Below are positions 46,909-56,329 of a stretch of DNA of 64,000 bases, one piece after another. The translations under genes and the position numbers were made by a program. The DNA is taken from contig NZ_JOHO01000062.1 in assembly GCF_000719705.1 (NCBI RefSeq), forward strand, positions 1 through 64,000. The letters are read 5' to 3'. Within the stretch, counting starts at the first letter, position 1. Each line of letters begins with the position of its first letter. The notes under the pieces were generated by a model. That model saw only the letters and a list, made by a program, of their open reading frames with translations. It was not told where the DNA came from and ran no database searches. This stretch comes from Streptomyces sp. NRRL S-350. GTDB lineage: Bacteria > Actinomycetota > Actinomycetes > Streptomycetales > Streptomycetaceae.

Positions 46909-48192
46909 TCAGACGACTGTGCAGTCCAGGATTCGGCCGTCGGACGTGCCGATCAGCAGATGTCCCGGTTCGGTCGCGGTGAGCGCGGTCGGAACGGCCG
47001 GGATGCCGGCGGCGGTCACTTGGTGGCGCCAGCGGAGGGTGCCGTCGTAGAGGTCGAGGGCCAGAAGCTCGCCGTTGCGGTAGGTCACGAAGGCGGTGTC
47101 CGCTGCGGTGTCGAGGTCGGTTGCGACGTGGTCGGTCCAGAAGATCCAGCGGGGCGCGCCGTCGGCGGCCGCGCGGCGAACGACGAAGGAGCCGCCGGGC
47201 TGCAGGCCCCGGCCGTCGTAGACGGTGCCGACGTACACCAAGTCGCCGTCGCTGGTCTCCGCGCCCGGGCCGGGGAAGTGAGTCTGCCCGGGCTCCCAGG
47301 AGAGCGGGAAGAGGAGTTGGGTACCCGGCCCCTTGGAGGAGCGTGCCGCGAGCCAGTCCTGGTTGGGCCTCCGGCGGGCTCGTGCGGCCTGGCGGACGTA
47401 GTCCCGGCTGCCGCGCCGGATCCGCAGGCGGTCCTGCCGCTCGACGTACGCGGTCGTCCGGTACCGAATCAGCAGACCGTCCTCACGGTCGCCGGGCACA
47501 GGCCGATCTGGCGCGTCCTCCTCCTTGTGGAGGGTGGCCAGCAGGCCGCCGTCAGGCAGTTCCTCGATCGCGCGGACCTGATGCCGGGGCTCCCAGTCCG
47601 GGCTCAGCGCCGAGAGCGCCGACCGGGCCTCGTCGCGTCCGTCGGGCCGCGGGGCGGGCACGCGGGGGCCCGCCAGGTCTGAGGGGGTGAGCGAGTGGGG
47701 GGTGACGGTGTGCCAGTCGGGCCGCCGCACGACGGCGACGTGGCCCTCGACGTGAGCCGTCCGCTCGTCCTTGTAGTCGTCGTACGGCGCCATCAGCACT
47801 TGCAGGGCCTGCCCGTCCAGCCACGTCAGCCCGAGGACCTGGCGGCCGAGGTCGCCCTCGATAAGGGAGCGCGCGGCTCCCGTCTCCCAGTCCAGCAGGA
47901 GCAGCTCGCCCTCGAAGAAGTAGCCGCCGTCGTACTCCCCCGTCCCGACCGCGAGCAGCGGCTCCGTCGGATGGAAGGCCAGGGCCTGCACCGGGAACCG
48001 GGTCCGGAGCACGGCCAGGCAGCCGAGGTCCCCCGTGTCGTACACCGCCACCGTCGCATTTTGGGCGAACCCGGGCTCACCCGCCACGGCGAGCAAGCCA
48101 CACTCCTCGTCGGACACGGCCAGGGCAGGCTCACCAGCCTCGGCGAACGGGCGCTCACCGAGGACACGCAGAACACGGAGCGGAGAAGTCAT
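46909..48192 (-). CDS. Beta-propeller (WD/PQQ-like) protein
   Basis: 427 residues from the ATG at 48192 with GGGAGGAT upstream; the frame is open further upstream without coding character. Repeating blades are seen: FPVQALAFHPTEPLLAVGTG, YFFEGELLLLDWETGAARSL, ADTAFVTYRNGELLALDLYD then GTLRWRHQV, and HLLIGTSDGRILDCTVV. No signal peptide, so it is probably cytoplasmic. Such proteins usually bind partners or monitor structures. Same direction as the flavin reductase upstream, but 374 bp apart. Confidence 0.7.
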   Translation of the reverse strand: MTSPLRVLRVLGERPFAEAGEPALAVSDEECGLLAVAGEPGFAQNATVAVYDTGDLGCLAVLRTRFPVQALAFHPTEPLLAVGTGEYDGGYFFEGELLLLDWETGAARSLIEGDLGRQVLGLTWLDGQALQVLMAPYDDYKDERTAHVEGHVAVVRRPDWHTVTPHSLTPSDLAGPRVPAPRPDGRDEARSALSALSPDWEPRHQVRAIEELPDGGLLATLHKEEDAPDRPVPGDREDGLLIRYRTTAYVERQDRLRIRRGSRDYVRQAARARRRPNQDWLAARSSKGPGTQLLFPLSWEPGQTHFPGPGAETSDGDLVYVGTVYDGRGLQPGGSFVVRRAAADGAPRWIFWTDHVATDLDTAADTAFVTYRNGELLALDLYDGTLRWRHQVTAAGIPAVPTALTATEPGHLLIGTSDGRILDCTVV

Positions 48193-48566
48193 ACCCAAGA
48201 TCCTCCCAGCCGCTACTGGCGAGCCTCCGAGCAGGCCGTGGCCGAGACCGCGCGGCATCGGCACACACCGCCGGCGGTGCTGTCGCACCGGCCAGTCGCG
48301 CCCGGACCGCACAGGGGATCCCGGGCATCCGCCCACGTCACAGGGCGTGACAGCACCCCACGCGACAAGGGGACGCGACAGCCCCGGACCGCGGCCCCGG
48401 CCCCGGCCCCGCGGGGACGGCCACGGGAGGCCGCCGAGGCCTCGCCCCAGCCGGGGAGCCGGATTGTGAAGCGGCTCGGGCCCGGCGCGGACTGAGTCGA
48501 CACCGTCCCGCCATCGCCTGGAGCCGATCATTCGTGCCGGCGCGGGGCACCCCCGGTGGCCTCCCA
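48193..48566. other. No gene recognised
   Basis: It contains only the promoter region of the beta-propeller gene. Both strands are open by base composition alone. Confidence 0.4.
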
Positions 48567-49043
48567 TCATGCGGGGTGGCCGGCGTCGATGTCCGCCACC
48601 TTCCGGTAGGACAGCACGGGCACGGCCGAGGACGGGACCTGGACGTGGATCGGGTCCAGAAGGAAGCCGGTGTGGTCGCCCCATTCGGCCCGGTCGAGCA
48701 CCCGGCCGACGAACCAGGCCGGCGCCCGGTCGAGGATCGGTACGTCGTTCGGTCCGCGATGCCAGCGGACGCGGGCGAACTTGTCGCTGGTGTCGCCGGT
48801 CAGGCCGCCGAACACCTCGGCCAGCTCGTGGTCCGGAGGCAGGAGGTGCACTCCTAGCTCCTGCGCCGCGGAGGCCGCCGCGTAGGTGTGGTTCGCCTTC
48901 GAGAGCCACACAGTGAAGCGCGCGGGGTCGATCGAGCACTGCCCGGCGAATCCGACCAGGCAGCCGGCCGGACGCGGCCCGTTCACCGTCACCACGTACA
49001 CGGGGTAGTCCAGCAGGGCCGCGAAGGCGTCGAAACCGCTCAT
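48567..49043 (-). CDS. Flavin reductase-like protein
   Basis: 158 residues from the ATG at 49043 with GGAGGTAGGA upstream. DYPVYVVTVNGPRPAGCLVG, FTVWLSKANHTYAAASAAQE and FARVRWHRGPNDVPILDRAP fit the FMN-binding split-barrel flavin reductase family. It could supply reduced flavin to a monooxygenase, but none is adjacent; a quinone oxidoreductase lies 3 kb away. Confidence 0.8.
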   Translation of the reverse strand: MSGFDAFAALLDYPVYVVTVNGPRPAGCLVGFAGQCSIDPARFTVWLSKANHTYAAASAAQELGVHLLPPDHELAEVFGGLTGDTSDKFARVRWHRGPNDVPILDRAPAWFVGRVLDRAEWGDHTGFLLDPIHVQVPSSAVPVLSYRKVADIDAGHPA

Positions 49044-49088
49044 AAGTCCTACCTCCACCGAACGTGCGCCCCACGGCGCGCTCGTCAT

Positions 49089-49711
49089 GGTGCCGCCGGT
49101 CAGCCGCGCGGCGGGGTGGCCAGGGCGGGGCCACGTCCCGGCTCAGCCCGGGTGGCGGCGGGCCCGGGGCCGCGCTGCGCGCCGTCCGGGCGGGTGTGCC
49201 TCGTCTCCGGGCTCGGGAGCCTGTCGTCCGGCGGATGCGGCCGGTGCCTGGCCGGTCCCGACGGAGAAGGGGGACCGGTCCATCGAAGGCGGGCTTTCCC
49301 CCTGCGGTTGGTCCGCCGCGGCGTCGGGGTGGGAGGGCTGGGACAGTCGGCCCAGCACCGGACGGATGGGTTGATCACTCATGCTGGGAGTCTGTCACTG
49401 TCACCGTTGTCCAAACCGTGGATGCGGATACCGTGCCGCTCGAAAAGGGGCCGGACCGGCTTGACCGCCAGACCTGATCCCACGCACCGTCCCCGAGATC
49501 CGCAGATTGATCACCGGACTCGCCCGGCCGGTTCCGCCGTAGCATCGCCCACGTCCTGCACTGGTCCCGCTGGCGCCGACGAGGCCGGCACCAGGCCCGG
49601 CCCAGTCACCACAAGAGCCGAGGCCACGGCCCGAGGGCTGACCCGCCGTCACCGTAAGCACCGTTGCGGCGGTCGCGCGGGCGCGCGGGCGCGTGGCGCG
49701 CGCGAAGGCCC
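49089..49711. other. Mostly non-coding; one doubtful small ORF
   Basis: A minus-strand frame at 49143-49382 (MSDQPIRPVLGRLSQPSHPD, then Pro/Ala/Arg-rich) could be a disordered 79-residue protein but lacks a ribosome site. The rest shows nothing recognisable. Confidence 0.3.
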
Positions 49712-49760
49712 CGCCGCCCCCACCGAGGTCGGTTGGGGGCGGCAGGGTCGGGCGGGGCCG
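49712..49760 (-). terminator. Terminator of the SnoaL-like gene
   Basis: GCCCCCACC at 49716-49724 pairs with GGTTGGGGGC at 49731-49740 with one bulge, followed by further complementary GC-rich sequence. Confidence 0.5.
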
Positions 49761-49771
49761 CGGGAACGGCC

Positions 49772-50350
49772 CTACAGGACCTGGAGCTGGGTGAGGAGTT
49801 GGAAGGTGTCCGAGTTGAGCCAGTACTCGGCGAACTTGCCGTTCTCCATGCGCAGGGTGTCGGTGCCGGTGAACGTGATGGTCGTGCCGGGCTCGGCCTT
49901 GGCGCCGGGGAAGCCGCCGGTGTAGGTGCCGGTGGCGGTCCAGCGCAGCGAGGCGTGGTGTCCGGAGACGAGGGAGTCGAGCTGCGGGGTGAAGCGCAGG
50001 TCGGGGAAGGCGGCCCGGGTCTGCGCGATCCAGGCGACCAGGCCGTCGGCGCCGCGGATGGCGCTGCCGTCGCCGCCGTCCAGCATGGCGGCGTGCACGG
50101 TGAAGTCGGGCGAGATGATCCTCGGGGCCTGGGTGTAGTCGCCGTTCCACAGCCGTAGCCAGGCGTCGAGCATGGCCTTCGGGTTCTTCGCCGCCTGGTG
50201 GTCGTGCGCCGAGGCGGCGGAGGCGGAGGTCGCCGCGGAGGCGGACGGTACGGCGGAGGAGGCGGCGGCGGCCGTGGTGGCGCCGAGGGCCAGGGCGGCC
50301 GCGGCGGCGGGGGCGAGCAGGCGGCCGCGGCGGCGGGCGGTGGTGGTCAT
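49772..50350 (-). CDS. Secreted SnoaL-like (ester-cyclase fold) protein
   Basis: 192 residues with a signal peptide (LLAPAAAAALALGATTAAAA), then an Ala/Ser-rich spacer and a SnoaL-like domain. MLDAWLRLWNGDYTQAPRII, GADGLVAWIAQTRAAFPDLR and TGTDTLRMENGKFAEYWLNS. Proteins of this fold bind small hydrophobic molecules or isomerise them; secretion is less common. It is the downstream neighbour of a secreted hydrolase-like gene by 54 bp and probably shares its transcript. Confidence 0.8.
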   Translation of the reverse strand: MTTTARRRGRLLAPAAAAALALGATTAAAASSAVPSASAATSASAASAHDHQAAKNPKAMLDAWLRLWNGDYTQAPRIISPDFTVHAAMLDGGDGSAIRGADGLVAWIAQTRAAFPDLRFTPQLDSLVSGHHASLRWTATGTYTGGFPGAKAEPGTTITFTGTDTLRMENGKFAEYWLNSDTFQLLTQLQVL

Positions 50351-50404
50351 GGTGGTTCCTCGCGTATCGGTGGGAAGAGCAGGCTGTCGGACTGGAGACG
50401 AGCG

Positions 50405-51877
50405 TCAGTCGGTGCAGGTGGTGCCGGGCGCGGGCAGGGCGCGGGTGGTGAGGTAGCGGTTGGTGGCGTCGCGCACGCACTGGGAGAGCAGGAACATGCT
50501 GTAGTCGTCGCCTTCGCGGCTGAGGACGACGCTGCCGGGCAGCTGGGCGGCCATGGCGGGGCCCGCGCTGTGCGGGGCAAGTGCCTGGTGGGTGGACTGC
50601 ACGACGAGTGCGGGCGGCGCGCCGTGCACGGGCGCGCCGGCCCTGACGGGGTGGGCGGGCAGGGGCCAGCCGAGGCAGCCGGTGAGCGCGGTCCAGGAGC
50701 GGACGGCGCCGCCCAGGTGCGGGGAGATCCGCGTCAGCTCTTCGTGCAGCCTGGTGAGCTGGTCGAAGGTGGTCACCGGGCCGGCGTTGTCCAGGCAGGC
50801 GGGGACCTGCACCTGGACGGCGTCGAGGGTGTCGTCGGGCTCGTAGGCGAAGTCGCCCGCGTCGCCGGCCTGTGCCTTGACCACGGCCTGGGCGAGGGCG
50901 GGCCAGGTGACGCCCGAGAGCGTGAGGTGGTCCTGGGTGGCGGTGCGGATGTCCTCGCCGGTCAGGGGGCGGCCACCGCCGGCGACCGGGACCGGGCTGC
51001 GGTCCGCGCGGGCGACGAGCGCGTCGTACTCGGCCGCGACGTCCTTGCCGTGCAGGGCGCAGTCCGTGGAGGCTGCGCACCAGGCGGTGAAGCGGTTGAA
51101 GGCGTCCTCGGCGGTGGCCGCTTCGCGGCGGATGCGCTCGGTGGGCGAGGTCGTGTCGTCCAGTGCCGTGTCGAGGACCATGGTGCGCAGCCGGCCCGGG
51201 TACAGGTCGGCGTAGGTGCGTCCGAGCAGGGTGCTGTAGTGGATGCCGTACCAGTTGAGCTGTTTCTCGCCGAGGCCGGTGCGTACGGCTTCGAAGTCGC
51301 GTGCGGTGCTGGTCAGGTCGGTGTGGGCGACGAGGGGGCCGTTGGCGCGCAGGCAGTCCTGGGCGAAGGCCCGGTTGTGGGCGACGAGTGCGTCGAACTG
51401 CGCGTGGTCCTGCGGGACGTGGGTGATGCCGGCGGGCTTTTGGAGTGTGGAGCAGCGAATCGGCGTGCTGCGGCCCACGCCGCGCGGGTCGACGGCGACC
51501 AGGTCGAAGTTGCGGCTCATGGCGCCGGCGAACGAGGGGAAGCCGATGCGCATCGCCAGGCGCAGCTGTTCGATCGACGAGCCGCCGGCTCCGTCGTTGA
51601 GCAGGAGGGTGCCCTGGCGGTGGGTTGGGTCCTCGGCGGGGCGGCGGACCAGTGCGAGGGTGAGGCGGTCGGCACGGGGGTGGGCGTGGTCGACGGGGAC
51701 CTGCAGCGTGCCGCACTGCATGCCCGCGAACTCCGCGTCCGTGCAGGCCGTCCAGCTGATCCGGGCTGACGGGGGCTGCGCGGGAGCGGCGACGGCAGGG
51801 GTCGCGAGCGCGGCGGTGGCTGCGAGGGCGGCGGTGAGGACACGCCGGAAGTGCGTGTGCGGGCTGGTCCGGAGCAT
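50405..51877 (-). CDS. Secreted tripeptidyl-aminopeptidase-type hydrolase without a catalytic triad
   Basis: 490 residues from an ATG at 51877 with AGGAGAGAG upstream. Signal peptide FRRVLTAALAATAALATPAV, then ARISWTACTDAEFAGMQCGT and LQVPVDHAHP as in the SlpD/Tap peptidase group. The elbow that should read G-x-S-x-G is YGIHYSTLLG, with His in place of Ser. The THD block is STHQALAP, with Gln in place of Asp. The final G-H-G is GDDYSM, with Tyr in place of His. Elsewhere the fold is intact (AVDPRGVGRS, C-terminal Cys pair). It is therefore probably a pseudoenzyme: binding protein, inhibitor or scaffold. Confidence 0.8.
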   Translation of the reverse strand: MLRTSPHTHFRRVLTAALAATAALATPAVAAPAQPPSARISWTACTDAEFAGMQCGTLQVPVDHAHPRADRLTLALVRRPAEDPTHRQGTLLLNDGAGGSSIEQLRLAMRIGFPSFAGAMSRNFDLVAVDPRGVGRSTPIRCSTLQKPAGITHVPQDHAQFDALVAHNRAFAQDCLRANGPLVAHTDLTSTARDFEAVRTGLGEKQLNWYGIHYSTLLGRTYADLYPGRLRTMVLDTALDDTTSPTERIRREAATAEDAFNRFTAWCAASTDCALHGKDVAAEYDALVARADRSPVPVAGGGRPLTGEDIRTATQDHLTLSGVTWPALAQAVVKAQAGDAGDFAYEPDDTLDAVQVQVPACLDNAGPVTTFDQLTRLHEELTRISPHLGGAVRSWTALTGCLGWPLPAHPVRAGAPVHGAPPALVVQSTHQALAPHSAGPAMAAQLPGSVVLSREGDDYSMFLLSQCVRDATNRYLTTRALPAPGTTCTD

Positions 51878-51990
51878 GACGGGCTCTCTCCTCGGCTGTT
51901 TCGGGAAGCAGGGGCGTTGAGGGCGAGGGATGCCGGCGGGGCGGCAGGCGGGTCCGCGGGCCGCCGGCGGGTCCGCGGGCCGTCGGCGGG

Positions 51991-53022
51991 TCAGGCGCGC
52001 AGGACGACCTTTCCGGCGACGGTGCCGGACTCGGCCAGGCGCATGGCCTCGGCGGCCCGGGTGAGGGGGAGTTCGGCGGCGATCTGCGCGGTGACCTCGC
52101 CGCTGCGCAGCGCCTCGAACACCGCGGTGAGGTCGGTGCGCAGCCGGGCCCGGAAGCGGCTGCGGTTCAGTGCCCGGCCGGCCCAGACGTTGTAGAAGTG
52201 GGCGTGGCGGCCGTTGGGCAGGGCGTTCCACAGCCATACGCGGCCGAGCAGTTTGAGGACGGGCCACTGCTTGGAGCCGTCGTCGTCGCGGGTGGAGGCG
52301 CTGCCGTAGGAGACGAGGGTGCCGCCGGGTGCGAGCAGGTGCCAGGAGTCGGTCAGGCTGCGGCCGCCGACGTGGTCGAAGACGGCGTCCACGCCTGCCG
52401 GGGCGAGTTCCCGGACGCGGGCGGCGACGTCCTCGGTGCGGTAGTCGACCGGGATCACTGCCCGCTCGCGCAGGGCCGCGTGGTGGCGTGCGGATGCGGT
52501 GCCGATCACCTTCGCGCCGGCGGCCTGGGCGAGTTGGACCAGGACCGAGCCGACACCGCCGTTGGCGCCGTGCACGAGGACGGTCTGCCCGGCCCGGACG
52601 CGTGCCTTGCGGTGCAGCATCTGCCATGCGGTGATGCCGTTGACCACCACCGTCTCGGCCTGTGCGGGCCCGATGCCGTCGGGCACCGGGACCAGGTCGG
52701 CGGCGTCGGCGAGCACGTGGCTGGCCCAGCCGCCGACCTTCAGCAGTGCCGCGACCCGCGTGCCGACCAGGCCCGGGTCGACTCCGTCACCGACCGCGGC
52801 GACTGTTCCGACCAGGTCGTAGCCCGGGACGAAGGGGAAGGGCGGCTGGTCGTAGTAGCGGCCGCGGCGCATCTGCTGTTCGGCGAAGGAGACTCCGGTC
52901 GCCTCCATGCGGACGACGGCCTGCCCCGGGCCGGCGGCCGGAACGGACCCGTACCGCACCTCGAGGCCCTCCGGCTCGACCTTGCCCGGCAGCACGACCT
53001 CGATCAGTTCCCCGGCGTTCAC
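51991..53022 (-). CDS. Zinc-independent quinone oxidoreductase (MDR family)
   Basis: 343 residues from a GTG at 53022 with GAGGAGG upstream. The catalytic-domain start GVSFAEQQMRRGRYYDQPPF and PFVPGYDLVGTVAAVGDGV lacks the zinc-ligand residues. The Rossmann part has VLVHGANGGVGSVLVQLAQA. It transfers hydride from NADPH to quinones or enones. Divergent from the TetR gene at 53163; the 140-bp gap contains CTTCT-GTT-AGAAG and further GTTAGA/TCTAAC half-sites that may be its operators. Confidence 0.9.
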   Translation of the reverse strand: MNAGELIEVVLPGKVEPEGLEVRYGSVPAAGPGQAVVRMEATGVSFAEQQMRRGRYYDQPPFPFVPGYDLVGTVAAVGDGVDPGLVGTRVAALLKVGGWASHVLADAADLVPVPDGIGPAQAETVVVNGITAWQMLHRKARVRAGQTVLVHGANGGVGSVLVQLAQAAGAKVIGTASARHHAALRERAVIPVDYRTEDVAARVRELAPAGVDAVFDHVGGRSLTDSWHLLAPGGTLVSYGSASTRDDDGSKQWPVLKLLGRVWLWNALPNGRHAHFYNVWAGRALNRSRFRARLRTDLTAVFEALRSGEVTAQIAAELPLTRAAEAMRLAESGTVAGKVVLRA

Positions 53023-53162
53023 GACGACCTCCTCGACTGCCCACCCACACCGTTAGTGGGTGGCGCTTCTGTTAGAAGTTATAACGCCACCGCTGAGTGA
53101 CAGTCAAGAGCGGCCGTAATACCCTCTAACAAGCAAGTGACCTCCCCGAAAGGAACGAACAC

Positions 53163-53828
53163 ATGGCCACGGCGGGCAAGGACACCCCCCGCGAGCGCTA
53201 CCGCGCGCAACTACGTGCGGAGGTCAAGGAACGCGCCTGGGAGCAGATCGCCGCCGCCGGCGCCGCGGGACTGTCCCTGAACGCCATCGCCAAGCAGATG
53301 GGCCTCAGCGGCCCCGCCCTCTACCGGTACTTCGCCAGCCGGGACGACCTGATCACCGAACTGATCCGCGACGCCTACCGCAGCCTCGCCGACACGATCC
53401 GCACCGCCGCCGCATCCGGCGCCGACCTCGCCGGCCTCGGCCACGCCCTGCGCGACTGGGCGCTGGCCGACCCCCAGCGCTACTTCCTCGTCTACGGCAC
53501 GCCCGTCCCCGGCTACCACGCCCCCGACGACACCACCGCCATCGCCGCCGAGATCATGAGCGCCCTCCTCGACGCCGCGCAGTCCCCCGCTATCCCCGCC
53601 CAGGAGAACGCCGACCACCAGCCCGACGCCCACCTGGAAGCCCACCTCGCCGAACACCGCCACTGGGCGGGCGACCACCCCGCCCCTCCCGCAGCCCTAC
53701 GCCGCGCCCTGCGCTTCTGGACCCGCCTGCACGGCGTTCTCTCCCTCGAACTCGCCGGCCACTTCACCGGTATGGGCTTGGACCCCGCCCAGCTCTACGA
53801 CAACGAACTGCACCACCTCACCCCGTAG
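53163..53828 (+). CDS. TetR-family repressor of the quinone oxidoreductase
   Basis: 221 residues with AAAGGAACG before the ATG. AWEQIAAAGAAGLSLNAIAK and QMGLSGPALYRYFASRDDLI form the helix-turn-helix, followed by a TetR_C-like domain (FWTRLHGVLSLELAGHFTGM). Divergent arrangement with the MDR gene suggests regulation by quinone or electrophile. Confidence 0.9.
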   Translation: MATAGKDTPRERYRAQLRAEVKERAWEQIAAAGAAGLSLNAIAKQMGLSGPALYRYFASRDDLITELIRDAYRSLADTIRTAAASGADLAGLGHALRDWALADPQRYFLVYGTPVPGYHAPDDTTAIAAEIMSALLDAAQSPAIPAQENADHQPDAHLEAHLAEHRHWAGDHPAPPAALRRALRFWTRLHGVLSLELAGHFTGMGLDPAQLYDNELHHLTP

Positions 53829-54468
53829 CTCACCAGCCGGACGGCCGGAGTCGCCCTCGGGCTAGGCAGAACAGGGCTGCCACCCGGCTTCCCGCAGGCG
53901 CCGACGACCCGCTTCGGCGTCGGACGACGATGCCCCAGTCCGGTCTCAGGTCGGCGGCAGGGAGCGCCGCCGGTGATGGCCCGGTTCGGGTGTCTCGGGC
54001 CCGGCGGGCGCCGACAGCCGGGCAGCGGCCGGGAAAAGGACCGTCCCGCCGACGGAGCCCCGTGATCTTCCGGCGGCCCCGGCAGGTGTCGGGGCACGCA
54101 GCCGGGCCGGTGGCGGTGAGACGGGCGAGCGGGACGCGGAGCCGGTGTGGCCGGTCAGAACTCGGCGAGCGTCCCCGCTGTTGAAGGACAGCTGTTCGAG
54201 GCGTGGAGGGTCCATCGTGGGCAGCCGGACTGTGACGGTGAAGCATGAACACGGTCTGATCTGCAGGGCAGGCGCAGCAGGTCCAGCCCAGATTCACCGA
54301 CATCGCGTCGCAGCTGCCCGCACCCAGCCGGACGACCACCGCCTCCGGCTCCTCGCCGTCGACGATCCGGTCCGCCGCGTAGGCCAAGGCGACACAGGCA
54401 CTCTCGTGGGCCAGCCGCAGAAGGAGAGGCCAGCCCGTGGGCGAGGGGCAGGGGGTCTTCAAGCGGCC
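53829..54468. other. No confident gene
   Basis: A minus-strand frame at 54230-54462 reads ACVALAYAADRIVDGEEPEA and VVVRLGAGSCDAMSVNLGW with coding character, but both ends are uncertain and no family was recognised. It may be another gene scrap. Otherwise nothing is seen. Confidence 0.3.
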
Positions 54469-54740
54469 AGCAGCGACCTGGCCGACCTCATCTACGTGCT
54501 GCGGACCGGTGTCGCGTGGCGTGGTGTCCCCGCGCAGCTTGCGGGCTGCTCCGGGTCACGGCATGGCGCCGGCTGCGGGACTGGACCGAGGCCGGTGTCT
54601 GGCCCCGCCTTTACACCTTCACACCTTCACACCTTCACACCGCACTGCTGACCGAACTGCGCCGCGCGGACCTGCTGGACCTGCTGGACCTGGACGACTG
54701 CGCCGTGGACGGCGCGCACGCCCGGGCAGACGGCCTACTG
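54469..54740 (+). mobile_element. IS5-family transposase fragment with inserted microsatellite
   Basis: The reading DLADLIYVLRTGVAWRGVPA is followed, in another frame, by VTAWRRLRDWTEAGVWPRLY and then, after a short repeat, by ALLTELRRADLLDLLDLDDC and AVDGAHARA. This covers the middle of an IS5 transposase, up to the DDE aspartate region. The repeat and a frameshift make it non-functional. Confidence 0.7.
54613..54641. repeat. 8-bp microsatellite ACACCTTC, 3.6 copies
   Basis: Three full units from 54613 plus ACACC lie inside the transposase fragment, where relatives have none. The reading FTPSHLHT-type peptide is clearly foreign to the enzyme. Confidence 0.85.
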
Positions 54741-54795
54741 GCGGTTGGTCGACAGCCTGGAGGGCGGGGCAGCGGGCCTCAGAAGATCGCGGCGA

Positions 54796-55650
54796 TCAGT
54801 CCGCATCGGATCCGGTCCTCCACGCGAGGCGGAGCTGCTCGGCAGCAGCAGCGGCTTGGCCAAGCCCCGCCTGGTAAGCCGGCTGCCACGCTGTCCGGTC
54901 GTTCAGGTTCGGGCCGATAGCGCGTATCGATGTCGGATCGGGCTCGATGGTCACCACGGTGGTCGCCCCGGCGACCGCCAGCTCCCGGTGGAGCAGTTCG
55001 CGGGGAAACAGGTGCGCCTGCGGGTCCACCACGACGAGCGTGCGGGCTCCGGCAGCAAGGCCGGCGTTGGTCGCCGACCGCAGCGAACCGTCCATGTAGC
55101 GGCGGCCGTTGATGGTAATCGGTGGGTAGATCCCCGGGAAGGCCGTGCTTGCCGCCACGGCGGAGGGCAGCGGTGCACCACCGGCACGGTCGAAGACCTT
55201 CGGCTCGCCGGTCTCGGCGTCCATCGCGGTGATGAGAAGCCGCCGGTCCGGCCATCGATCTGCGCCGACCAATGCGCCCATCCGGTCGACATGCGCCTGT
55301 TCGGGACCGGTCTCGGCGACGACTGCGATCCGGCCCGCCCGGCGCCATGCCTCGGCCGGATTCGAGGCGGCACCACCGAGCACGGCGAACACCTCCTCCA
55401 GCCGGCGCCCGTCCACCTGGGGCGGGGTGCCGCCGGATCCGGCCGGGCGCACAGGCGTGGCGAGCCGGCAGGGGTTCTGACCGGAGGCCAGCACCGCACC
55501 GATGATCGCGCCGGTCGATGTTCCGACGATCAGGTCGGCCTCGCCAAGGTCCATTCCGGCCTGACGCAGCCCGCAGGCCATTCCGGCCATCCAGGCCGCA
55601 CCAACGGGGCCTCCGGCACCGAGCGCGAGTGCCCGCTCAAGTGTGGCCAC
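54796..55650 (-). CDS. Patatin-like phospholipase
   Basis: 284 residues from a GTG at 55650 with GGGAGGAGG upstream. RALALGAGGPVGAAWMAGMA is the oxyanion Gly-rich loop, LIVGTSTGAIIGA holds the nucleophile serine (G-T-S-T-G), and RYMDGSLRSATNAGLAAGAR holds the catalytic aspartate. A Ser-Asp dyad lipid acyl hydrolase is expected; cytoplasmic, no signal peptide. Divergent from the TetR gene at 55733, which probably controls it. Confidence 0.9.
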   Translation of the reverse strand: MATLERALALGAGGPVGAAWMAGMACGLRQAGMDLGEADLIVGTSTGAIIGAVLASGQNPCRLATPVRPAGSGGTPPQVDGRRLEEVFAVLGGAASNPAEAWRRAGRIAVVAETGPEQAHVDRMGALVGADRWPDRRLLITAMDAETGEPKVFDRAGGAPLPSAVAASTAFPGIYPPITINGRRYMDGSLRSATNAGLAAGARTLVVVDPQAHLFPRELLHRELAVAGATTVVTIEPDPTSIRAIGPNLNDRTAWQPAYQAGLGQAAAAAEQLRLAWRTGSDAD

Positions 55651-55732
55651 GACTGCCTCCTCCCGTTATTGAAACAGTCGCACCATATACTGGCGCTGAG
55701 TCAGATCGCAGCAGAGACAAGGACAGAGCTCC

Positions 55733-56293
55733 GTGGGACGACCTCCGGACCCCGCCCGGCGGGAGCGCACCCTGGCGCGGGCGACCGACTACGTGTTGGG
55801 CCACGGCCTGGTCGGGTTGAGCCTGCGGCCGCTGGCCGCGGCCCTCGGCACCAGCCCGCGGATGCTGCTCTACGACTTCGGCAGCAAGCAGGAGTTGGTC
55901 GCCGCCGTCCTCGCCGAGGCTCGCCGCCGCGGGGCGGCCCGGCTGGCCGAGAACCTCCCTCCGCAGGCAACCTCCCCGGAAGGACACCTGCGCGGCATCT
56001 GGGCCTGGTTCAGCGAGCCCGAGCGCGCCGGGTACGTCCGGCTGATGTTCGAGGTGCACGCCGACGGCCTGGTCCACCCCGAGAACTACCCGAACCAGGC
56101 CGAGGCGATCACGGGCTGGTTCAACGCTCTCAACACCACGTTCCGCGACATCGCCACCGGCCCTGACGACACCGTCGCGCCCACCCTGGTCATGGCCGTC
56201 ATCCGGGGCCTCCTGTTCGACCTCACGACCACCGGCGACCGCCGTCGCACCGACCACGCCCTGGACCGCTTCTGCGAACTTCTTTGGCATTGA
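55733..56293 (+). CDS. TetR-family repressor divergent from patatin
   Basis: 186 residues from a GTG at 55733. ATDYVLGHGLVGLSLRPLAA and ALGTSPRMLLYDFGSKQELV are the helix-turn-helix region. The C-terminal domain contains WFNALNTTFRDIATGPDDTV. The 82-bp intergenic region must hold both promoters; no clear palindrome was found. Confidence 0.88.
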   Translation: MGRPPDPARRERTLARATDYVLGHGLVGLSLRPLAAALGTSPRMLLYDFGSKQELVAAVLAEARRRGAARLAENLPPQATSPEGHLRGIWAWFSEPERAGYVRLMFEVHADGLVHPENYPNQAEAITGWFNALNTTFRDIATGPDDTVAPTLVMAVIRGLLFDLTTTGDRRRTDHALDRFCELLWH

Positions 56294-56329
56294 AGGGTGA
56301 CAGGCTGGATCCGCTTGCTCACCGAATGC

